Shown: one piece after another, positions 34,901 through 45,700 of the stretch
Numbering within the stretch: the first letter of the stretch is position 1
How the letters are laid out: the number at the start of each line of letters is the position of its first letter
Source of the DNA: Lenisia limosa
Lineage: Eukaryota; Breviatea
DNA length: 49,742 bases
Assembly (NCBI GenBank): GCA_001655205.1
Contig: LPNZ01002753.1
Location: 1 to 49,742, forward strand
Direction of reading: 5' to 3'
Translations under genes and position numbers: made by a program
The notes under the pieces: model-generated
What the model was told of the DNA's origin: nothing
Databases searched by the model: none
The model's input: the letters and a program-made list of their open reading frames with translations, nothing else

Positions 34901-37900
34901 AATCAGGGCAATTGGGACGACCAAAGCAAGTCCAATCATCTTTGAAATCTTGATGAGTGAAGGGTAAATCCAACTCGCCAGTGCAAGATTCCAGAGAAAT
35001 ACGTCCAAGAATATGCTAATCTAAAACCCCATTTCAATACAAACCCCCTGACCTTCAAATGCAGAGACTTCTGCGGAGAGTATGAGAACGAAATCAGTAT
35101 GTAGGATGACAAAGTGATCATCAGAATGTAGACTAGACCATTAGTAAGTAATTGACTGGAGTAACAAATGTGATATGTAAAACAAGAGAAAACAAAATGA
35201 TAATAGATGAGTATATCAAGTAAATGTGTATGTATTCGCGTATCCAATCCACGAATATAAAGCATACCTATGAGAAACTCCAAGCGTTGGGAGGAAAAGA
35301 GACCATATATCGTAAGGAAGGCCGCAGACGTAATGTAAATGCACCCGGCAACATGCTTGGGGGTGAGGAAGGTAATAAACAACATGCTTGGGGGTCAATA
35401 AAAAGGTTGATATCAAATCAACTGTTATATTACGTACTCTTAACCCTGTCTCTCACCAAAATGTTACGAAGGGACCTGACCTTGAAACTATAGAACAGTT
35501 TCATGAGACTCCTTGATCCGAGATCCTTCATTGCGAGACGGTCAATCAGAACCAGCGGATAGTCTGGATGTTTCAGCGGTATTAACTAGGCAGGTCCACT
35601 GTGAATGAACTAACACCAACACCAGACAGTGCCTGCCCCAGAAGAGTGACTGGCCTTACCGAATGAATGTGATGACGATATGGTGGAGACATCAAACAGC
35701 TCCTGAGGAGGCTGGACCTTCTCCACAGTCGGCACTGTCAGCGTTCTAAACCACAATCAAAGTCAAGGGGTGTTTACCTGCACTGAAGTATAATGCACAA
35801 AATTCAGTCTATCTTCATATGTCGGTAACATTTTATGAATCAATATGCCTTTTCAGGAATAATTACCTTAAATTGCTTCAACTTATCTCCGCCACCAACC
35901 CTTCGTGGAACTCCATTTCATTCAATGTGGTGGGTGGGTCATAGCTGTAGCCTGACGACAGCCGGAAGGACGTGGCCTGGGGGAGTGATGGTGATAGAAT
36001 TGTTATGGAATGCATCAGAGAAAAAGAAAGAAAATGAGAATGGGTGTGACTTACATGACAGGGTAGCCAGTAATATTTCCAACGGCACGAAATAATGTTC
36101 AGAAGAATATTCTACTGGACAGCGATTAATATTCGTATTATCGATTCCAGTGAAAACTTACATGGTGCTTTGGTGAGGCCATCCCTTCAGACGCTTCTAA
36201 AGAGTTAGAGGGAAAGAATGTAGACGTGTCCTTTTCTTCCATGACCGTGATCAAGCTACAATAGTATAATATCCCCATATCCAAATACCCATCGTGTTAT
36301 CCCCCTCAAACCAATTTCACGACTGCTACAAGGGCTGGCTACATCATTACTGAAGCGCGCTGATGACGAGCAACGGGCCTATGAGGGTGAATCAGCATGA
36401 GCAACGGGCCTATGGGGTGAATTAGCATCTGGTCACTTTTATAGACTTTGAGGCTCCAAGTCCCACCATCCAATATTCCTTAGTTTACCCCCCCCCCCCA
36501 ANNNNNNNNNNNNNNNNNNNNNNNNNNNNNNNNNNNNNNNNNNNNNNNNNNNNNNNNNNNNNNNNNNTATAAAGTCCAACTCCATTTTTATAGGAACCTA
36601 TTTGTAAAATAGCAGGGGGGAACACAGGGATAAACACAGAAAAAACCATTCTATATGTATGATACAACCACCTCAGTCATAATAATTAGCTCTACCGACT
36701 TACCATGGACCGATCCGACAACGAGGCCTCAACAGGCTGGTCAAGCACAGGCATCAGCGGCGAGCCGTTACTCAGCGGAGTACCTGAAATGATTCATTAA
36801 AAAGAGCAAGAGAATAAAAAAGAATTGCTTATGAGAACCATGATCATATGTACATGTATGAACATAATACTACAAAAACAGAATTAGCTCAAAATTATCT
36901 CGAAAATATGAGAGCTATGGTTCCAAAGTATTTGATGATACTAACCACCCACTTGGAAGCTTGTCTTGGGAGGGATCAGAAAGCTCTTCGTTGGACTGGT
37001 CGGTGGGGGTCAGCCCTATGAGGGCGGATGGATTCTCAGGAAGTAAAATGGAAAGACATCAACTTGGTGATAACTGGAACCAGGCAAATGTGGGCTGAAA
37101 TGAAGCGCCACGAGAGGGCGTAATGATCAAATCAGGTTATGTAGCAAAGATTTAAGGGAATATATGCCCCACCTGGCTAGGTGTTGATGCATCCTGCTCA
37201 AAACCGGAATCTAGAACCTCTCTTTGGAAGTCAATGCGAATACAGAGCGACCGAAAGTCCAAAGGGTGCTTTGGGTTTGTGTCATGTATTTTATCCACTC
37301 AAAAGAAATAGAGACGTATCACTCCTTCAAATATACCAATAAGCTACACTGGGGCTCACATTGACTCTTGGGAGGGAACAGGGGGCAAGACCATCTGAAC
37401 AATTACAATTTGGGTTTCGTGTTTTCATCATTCAATAATCGACTGTTTTAGATAAGAATAAATCCTTGATTAACTACATGTCAATATGTTTGATATTGTT
37501 ACTATAACCTACTGTGTCTATTTTGGACAAAGATCGTACACTCATCTCACGATGCGAGCTGTCTGAAACGAAATGAGAAATGTGGATTGCTATTCATATG
37601 ATATGATATGATACACTATGCCCTTCCAATACCAGTATATTTTATACTGTACGCTCCCATAAGGAAAATGACCTACACATTGGGAGGTTTGAGTCTGTTT
37701 GAGAGACATCCATCGCATGTTTCTGCTTGTCGATGTCAAGGCTGGGGGACGGCATGCACTACAGCGTGTCAGAGGGGACTAGATGGTGGAAGGGTGTTGT
37801 TGTTAACGTGTAGCATCCATGACGAACCACCATAAACTACAAAAAACAACAAAATAACAATTTAAACCCCAAAGGGCATGTTCCAAACACTTTAAAATCG

Positions 37901-40900
37901 AACCTCTCAAGAACCACTCTGAATCTGACCTGCAATGAAATGTGGCCCGAGTCCCAACGTGGTAAGCTACTTCGCACTGTCTCCGGTCTACATAATAAAT
38001 CAATTAGTAGTGTTGACGTCAAAAATGCCCATACCTTGAGATTATATAATATGCATATAAAGGAAAATATGTAACAAAAAACTATTATTGTTGACATTGA
38101 ACATGTTTGAATCAGACCCACGAGTTGACATCATGCTGAGAGGAAGAAGAGTAGTCAACATTTACAGCTTCAACAGTGAGGGAAGAAGTAGGGAATATTT
38201 GATTATGTACTATGGAGGCAATTAGAAGTATAAAACACTTGCTGTTGTAGGAAACAAAAGTCACAACCCCTCCCACAGCTACCAACCCATCCCGAAGAGC
38301 ACTTAATTCTGTAAGTCATTACTGGACCACTTGGCAGCGCCACCGGAACTAAACGGGTTAACATTAAAGGGAAAGTAGCAGATTATGCTACCCCAATCAA
38401 ACAGTTAGTTCTAGCGAGTGTTTTGACCTTGGCAGAAAGCTGATGGTAAACCGTTTCAGTGACGATCATACCCAAGGCAGAACCATGCTTTGACAGCTCT
38501 GTCAGGTCCTTTAGAGCAGCTCCGAATACCTGCAAGTAATTGAAAGATGGTGGAGTGAATTTTGACAACTTTATGGTGATCTAAGCTCAAGCGTTTTTTG
38601 CATCAAATACAATATCAGACAATTTCCATTCATAAATCCCCCGTCTTCCTCAGCAACAATTTCTCCATATTGATATTATATTGAAGATTCACACCAGGCA
38701 TATATTGTCACTTGATTTCAATTCCACAAACCAGTGTCCGTTTTACAGGGTTTCGGAAGTCGCAAAATGTGAGGTTGCCACAGTGAATCGACATCTGGAG
38801 GTATGAAAAAAATCATCTTAAGAAGACCAAGTTTGATCCATTGAATCCTATCATCCCTTCATTGTCTTCATCTTTCGGCTTCGTCATGTAAAAATCACAC
38901 AATACAGTATATGATAGGCAATTTAATAATTTTGGTGTTTTCATGGGTATTTACAACTACTTATTATCAATTCATTACACCACCACCCCCAACACTCAAA
39001 GCAGGCCAGTTCATTTGAGCTGATAAGTGAAGAACATCCGATATCATGTTCATCAATGTCTCGGTTCTCTGAGTAGGGTCAACTGTGCTGACAATATATA
39101 TCATATATATTATGTATATATATGGTATAGATTGTATAAACAGTATTAAAAAACGCCTGAAATAGAGGAGTTAACACCTTCAATCATTTAGTCTGAAATA
39201 ACTAAAGCATCTCCGTACTATGGGCTTGAAGCTATGCTTACTACAAAACTTACAGACAATACCCCCTTCCCACACTACAATTACAACATGAACCACACTA
39301 CCATTCTCTAACCAAANNNNNNNNNNNNNNNNNNNNNNNNNNNNNNNNNNNNNNNNNNNNNNNNNNNNNNNNNNNNNNNNNNNNNNNNNNNNNNNNNNNN
39401 NNNNNNNNNNNNNNNNNNNNNNNNNNNNNNNNNNNNNNNNNNNNNNNCCCCCCACCATTAAGGGCGTAGCTCCAAACACGGCTATGGTCATTGAGGGGAC
39501 GGAGATCGATATGACCCTCGAAGCATGTGATGTGACAACCTGCCCCCGTCAAGAATGCAATAGGAATACCGCTATGTTGGTCAAGTGGTTACACAAGCTT
39601 GACATATGATGTGAACCCATATCCACAAGTGATATAAACAAATGACCGACTTTCAAGTCAAAATGATGAACAAAGATAACATGAGGGTTCATCCCGCCGA
39701 TTCAGAGTATTATTGAGACTTGTCGGTCCGAGTGGATATGAGGTATCAGATCAAAAAATTAGTTCATACTTGTGGAAATGATCCAAAAAGTGACATACTC
39801 AGTCACAGCCATGCTAATAGTTAGCTTGCTTGATGAATTACAGCCACTTACAGTTGTAATTGTATTGACAATGCTGTGAAGAAGGTCATAAGTTTCTCTT
39901 GCAAACTTCCTGAACAAAATGGTCAGCCTTTAATGGTGCTTTTTTCATACATTTTATCATATTACACAGATCAAAGACATATAATTATATGTATAGGTAT
40001 CACATCAAAATACTGTTTATCTTAATCCAAAACTCAGCCCACTCTCTTATTGATTTTGCGGCGTTTTCTGTGATTGTAGGGATATGAATCTCGAAGTTGG
40101 CTAAAACCACTTCGACAGTAAACAGCCGACTGTTGGTCTACAAGGTGAGATACAATCATTTAAAACAAAAAATGTTAAATTATCAAATACAAGCAGATGG
40201 CTGAGAAGCTTGAGTGTAATTGACCAGTTTACGTTTTCACGCTTACTTGGGGTAGAGAGTGTTTGATCCACCCCCATTCCCACATTATCGTTGTTGCGAT
40301 TTTCAGAAAAGGTGGACCACTTTGAAATCAGCTCCATAGATTTCTGCTGTTGTTGAATCTATATTGTCAAATTATGTATATGTATTTATGTTGAATCTAT
40401 ATTGTCAAAGTAGGTATAGGTTGCTGAGTAATCATCAATAAGGTTTATTTGAGACAGGCAGGAATCTCTCTTATTGTCCAAACATGTAGTTCATCAGAAT
40501 ACATGGATGTAGGGGAGAAGACATGAACATGTTTAGTATAGTTGTACGCAGGTAATCCAGACTCCACCATTCATTGAATTATGGAAGTTTCTTGATCACA
40601 GAGCCCACTCTAGAGTATAGCTGGACCATTTTTGACAGTTGTTTCTGGCGCAACAACGAGAGCATGCCTGCCAGCGTCAACGTTATACCAACCTAAAGGC
40701 GTAAGAAATTCGCTGCACAGTTTCAGAGGATACTCTGTTTCCACCCTGCTTACAACTATAATATATCGCAAGAGGAAGGCTCTACTTCCAGGCTCTTCAA
40801 GCCAATAGGCAAAGAATAAGAAAAGAGGAAGCTAAACAATTAACTTTTGCGTGAACCGTTCACAATAACTTTAGGAAAGCGTTTATTAGGTATTTGGTAT

Positions 40901-42357
40901 CTTGCACTTGCGTTGGCAAATACTGGTTTCCACTCTATGGTCAACATATCTTCCCAATATCAGCAAATATATGTTCCTTCTGTACAGAATATTCGATGTG
41001 TAATGGGCGTTGCAGAATATATGACAGAACTCAAAGTAACACTCCCCTACTGCACTAAAGCCAACACTAAGCGGTAGTATAAGTGTGGACGCCAGGATAA
41101 GAATGCAGGAGTACGCCAGGAGGGCCGCCAGTACGAGTTCTTTCATCAGCTTGACGGCAGTGAAAATGAGCCACAAACTCATCACCACAGACTACAAGGG
41201 TTATGAATTGGTGAATTAGAATAAAAAAAGGTGATACAGAAAACATATTATATTTCAAGTGTATTATATGATTTATAATCCCATAACCTAATCATGCTGC
41301 GTTTTAATACTGTTTCAGTCAGTGATATTCTAATATACCCACGTCACCTGAAGAAGCCAATACAGAGGAGTAAAGCAAAGGTTGAACGGCCATAGTATCA
41401 CTGCAACAAGGGTCGACAGCAAGCCACTCAGACTCACCAAAAGCGTAAAGTCCTTGCGGTCAGAGTAAACACAACATTGGTATAAAAAGTGTCAATTTTT
41501 TTAAAAAAAAACAGCTTAGAGTGTCCCAAACTGAAAACTGTCACCCGCCCACCATAGTCTCAACTTCATAGAAATCAATGAGGAAAAGGCCGCAGTAGAA
41601 TCCGATCATGATGAAAAGACTGAGCCGAAGGAGGCCTTCTGCCACCTTCTCTCCTCCCCATTCTATGTGAGAGATATCTGTGGTAGGGGTTACGCCAAGG
41701 AAACATAAACGATGAATATGGAAAGGAGAAATGGGAAATGTATGATACAAAAACAACAACATTCAACTTTGTTGTTTAAAACGGTTCACATGAGGGTTGA
41801 AAAGTTGAAAACAATAAAAACAAACAAAGCTCAAGCAATTTCAGCTCCGCATCCCACTCCAGCGAGGGTAAAATATCAGTTACCCTTGAAGAGAGATGGA
41901 CGGAAGAACAAGCCAAATCCCTGGGATAACACCACAAAAATCTGAAAGTCAAAATTGTTACGAAAACAAAATTATACAGCCCCCCCATCCCGTACCCGAG
42001 AGTAACTTTGATTTCGGCCTCAGAAAAGCTGATCTGAGATCAATATACGGCTCGCTATCCTTGAAACGACCCCGGGAGCCCTAAAGAGTAAGAATGCGAA
42101 GTAACAAGACCTGTCAGGCCGAAACCATTAAGCACACCGTTGCATTTCAAAGTTTAAGATTCATCCACTTCTCTTTTTCTCTAATTACCCCCGCCCCACT
42201 CTATTAGCATAATTTCACAATAAGAGCAATGTATATTGATTTTTTTTTTCATAATACGCAAATACATATTGAACAGATAAACAGAGTTCGTAAACCAATC
42301 AGTTGCTTGAATGTTGTCCCAGCTCACCGAATCATCATTGGTGAATCGTGACGACAT
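31900..42357 (-). CDS. Large multi-pass membrane protein of unknown family
   Basis: I do not recognise this protein, and treating the whole span as one gene is an inference. The probable start at 42357 gives MSSRFTNDDS, with a GTGAGC donor immediately after. Then GSRGRFKDSEPYIDLRSAFL. Membrane segments appear in exons near 41541-41670 (LRLSLFIMIGFYCGLFLIDF), 41345-41450 (SLSGLLSTLVAVILWPFNLC), 41090-41190 (SCILILASTLILPLSV), 40590-40690 (VGITLTLAGMLSLLRQ), 35270-35340 (SAAFLTIYGLFSSQRLEFLI), 35055-35135 (LYILMITLSSYILISFSYSP), 34900-35000, 34690-34785 (LDCVILGFLVMPMLC) and 34246-34370 (LLLMIFTIAVILSRHSDA). A hydrophilic Ser/Thr-rich stretch lies between (37170-35700), for example LTPTDQSNEELSDPSQ. 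C-terminal exons include VELSDLNVIIKTQPSVMVCI, EQCSFNVPENHNPACDVLEF and KVKKLRVHLASLKHLDPQNG. Two adjacent genes are possible. It could be a channel, transporter or adhesion receptor. Nothing distinguishes these. Confidence 0.42.
34034..34085 (+). repeat. Possible diverged R-family fragment
   Basis: CCCAAAATCAACTCTGTTGG and ATAACAGTTGTTAAC resemble the left part of family R. It lies in the intron between membrane-protein exons near 33951 and 34246. Confidence 0.45.
36368..36428. repeat. Two-copy tandem repeat, about 31 bp
   Basis: GAGCAACGGGCCTATGAGGG and GAGCAACGGGCCTATGGGGT head two adjacent near-identical units, each ending in GTGAAT(C/T)AGCAT. It is intronic in the membrane-protein gene. 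Confidence 0.8.
40353..40409. repeat. Two-copy direct repeat, 20 bp
   Basis: GTTGAATCTATATTGTCAAA occurs at 40353-40372 and 40390-40409, separated by AT-rich sequence in the membrane-protein gene. Confidence 0.75.
41756..41850 (+). repeat. Possible diverged R-family copy
   Basis: ACATGAGGGTTGAAAAGTTG, ACAATAAAAACAAACAAAGC and TCAAGCAATT follow the order of the right half of family R. Similarity is weaker than among copies 1-3. It is intronic in the multi-pass membrane gene. Confidence 0.4.
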
Positions 42358-42743
42358 TGTAAATACTGTCTGCTTGTTAAACAGAAGCAAAAATCAAGAA
42401 GAAACAAACTAAANNNNNNNNNNNNNNNNNNNNNNNNNNNNNNNNNNNNNNNNNNNNNNNNNNNNNNNNNNNNNNNNNNNNNNNNNNNNNNNNNNNNNNN
42501 NNNNNNNNNNNNNNNNNNNNNNNNNNNNNNNNNNNNNNNNNNNNNNNNNNNNNNNNNNNNNNNNNNNNNNNNNNNNNNNNNNNNNNNNNNNNNNNNNNNN
42601 NNNNNNNNNNNNNNNNNNNNNNNNNNNNNNNNNNNNNNNNNNNNNNNNNGGTGGCTGTGTAGCCTGTGTCAGCCTGTGTAGCAAATTTCAAATTTTTAAG
42701 TGATTTATTCTGGGGGTTGGGACAAGACAAATATGTATGTAAA
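42354..42743. repeat. 449-bp repeat, copy 1 (gap-broken)
   Basis: The left part (42354-42413, from ACATTGTAAATACTGTCTGC) and the right part (42651-42743, from GTGGCTGTGTAGCC to ATATGTATGTAAA) match 49099-49157 and 49455-49547 essentially base for base. The middle is 236 N. It fills the interval between two divergent genes, and its first 4 nt include the minus-strand start codon. Confidence 0.92.
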
Positions 42744-42775
42744 CAGGAGGCTTGAGAGAAAAACCAAAACCAACA

Positions 42776-45700
42776 ATGTACTTTGCCAACAGAGCTTTCT
42801 GGCTGCTGGTTTGCCTCCTGATATCAAGGTAATGCTGAATTAGGATTCCCAACTATTGTGGCATTGTTTATCGGAGGGATCCTTTGTTGTTCATATCCGA
42901 TTTTTAGTGGAGCATCACCCTTATCACGACAAAGTACTACATTGCTTTTGATTCATCCGTCAAAACTATTCCCAGGCACAGCATTCACTATTATATGTTT
43001 ATCTTGAATACTCATCGCTTATAGGACGGCATCGGTTAATATGGATGCAGGTGCTAATATTGGTATGACCGTCGCGAACAGCAGCGATCCCCACAGTCCG
43101 GCTCGGAGGGTGGGTCTGTTATCCAGTGTTATAACGAGTAACAATGCCAATACCATATCCGCCTTTTCAAAATCAGGTCATTTTATCGTCCGCATTGTGT
43201 ATGGATGGGTGAGGTCATGAATTTGCTTCTTGTTGCGTTTTTTTTTTTGACCCACGACATTTTGTGAGCTTACTGATTCAGGAATATGTTGATGAAGTCG
43301 TGAAGTTTGAAGGTGTGTGTGTGTGTGTTCAGTTTTCAACTTCTTTCTTCTAAAAATAATGAACTTTTGTTTGATTTCGAATAACAAGAAAGTGTCTCAT
43401 GAAATATCTGAATCAGGCTATGTATGTGCATTATTTAGCATCTTATTTCGGTCCCAAAATGCTACCAATATAGAATTTTGTCGACTCTCAATAGTTAGGC
43501 TGCCGTTATTCCCCTGTGACTATCACCCCGACTCACGGCACAGTTTACTGCAGGTTCAGGGGGTATCCATGAATTGTTTTAAAATGATGGTAGAACCAAA
43601 TGTGTTGTCGTATTTCTAATGTTGTTGCTAGTACACTTCACGGTGCATATGGTGTTATCTTTATATTTGCGCAACCAAAAATCCTTTTGATAGCCCCAGG
43701 TGGTCTTCGCCAACTCTCAGGAAGTGCCGTGTTACTTGCAATGAGGTAAGTTGTTGTGAAAACGTGACATGCCTGGATAAAATCATATGATATATTTCTT
43801 CTCGGGGAAATCACAAACCACAGTTTTGTACTTTGGTATTTATTTTTTCTATTCTGAGCTTGTGTTATCATGTCACGATTTGGCGTCATTTTCGGTCATT
43901 ATCCAACGGGAGAAACCTCATGTTCGCTACATGGACATGATTGCTCATTACCACTCATGTGAAAATTGACCAACTGGCCCCATGAAACAGATAGAACGCT
44001 CGGGCTTCTCTCTCGTGTTTCATACAGTTGTCATTCTGCCTTGAATGTCTGTCATTATTCAAACTCGTTGTAATGGCATAACACATTAATTAACTTATTT
44101 TCCAGTTTGTCTTAGTGACTGCTCTGTATGATATAGTCTTGACAGTTGTATACGAATAGCAAAGATAATTGGTTAAAACAACAGTTCTGAATAACGCCAG
44201 GTAATACCATACCCCACTTTATTCTCAGAATGTTGGGTGGGTGCATTTTGTTCTATCTAGTAATATTATCACTTTAGCCTTTTTCTCTTTCTGGCCCTTC
44301 CATTATCACCTGTGATGCTAACGGCTGGTCTGCAGACACTAACTGTGAAATCACCAAGAGTATGTAATATACAATTATTGACGACTCCTGACACAGGTGT
44401 GTCAACCTCTTGGGGTAATTTTTCATTGACAAAATAAATTCTGGGAAACATAAATAATATGATATGATCTGTGTATTTGATGAACCAGAATCTCCTTAAC
44501 TATTGCAGGCATCTCCGCGTCATGCGGCACCACAACTGAGAGCCTTCTTGGACGGTCCACTGCTTCAACTGAAATGGTTGACCTCGTTTCACAAAGTATA
44601 AAGGGGTAATATCAGGATACTCATTATTGTCATAGTTTCTTTCATCTATATGACCCACCCAGGGTTCGTGGATTGAATGTTTGTTCTTTACGAGTACTTT
44701 TTGGTCATCACTACATTTTATCCGCGTCCACCATCACGGAGATCATAGAGATATACTTACAATTAATTACAAATCAAATTATTGGGGGTAATTGACCGAG
44801 ATGTGTAATTTCCGTCCAATGGATATTGTTGTTGATTCCCCCCTTTTCGGATTTCCATGAATATTGTTGTCATAATTTGACTGTTTCAGCTGGAGCTACT
44901 TTTGTAAATTTCGCCGGTGGAAGAGACCTCATTTTCGGGGTGGATGCTGGTAGGCTGCTCATACTCATTTTGTCTTGATATATTATCTCAATTCAAAAGG
45001 TATTCGTTGTTTTCATTATTTTTTATTAGTATTGAAACCGATCATCGTTTCCAGATGGTGCTGTGTCATGCTGGGGCAATAGCGGCGGATACGGACTCGG
45101 ACCTCAGTGCGTCTCCACCACACCCGTCGTGAGCAAGGGGGAGATCTAGTGTTTTAGACTTTTGGCAATCTAAAAGGGAAGTCACTGATGTGAGTATTGT
45201 GCAAAGAGACTGATTGTGTTTCATTGATGATAAATGTGAATTTGTAGTAGGGATTCACATATAAACTTATTTTTGATCTGCGTCTTCACAACCTTTAAAA
45301 TGGAGTTTACATGCGTTTCCATAGTTAATCGTAAATACAGTTTTGCTGGTCTGCGGCCCCTTATCACTATCAAGGGGGGGGGGGGAAGCAGATCTAGGTG
45401 TTATAATGATCAAAGGACCTCATATATGAATCTAGCTATTTGGTTTGTGGCCCATGGGGTCGCAACTAGAGGGTCTTTGTATCATACATACTTCTGATAA
45501 GTAATATTTTTCATTGCTTTTAATAGTACGATAGTATGATATGATTGCAATTGGTGTCTTTTGGAATCCATGTCCCATTGTGGTTGCAAATTATGCATCT
45601 TTTCTATTTTATCGTGTGAATGGTGAACTTTTTTACTCTTGACTGTTTCCTCACACTCTCCAGAGCCTGCCACTTCCAAGTCCTGTCGTGGATATTGACA

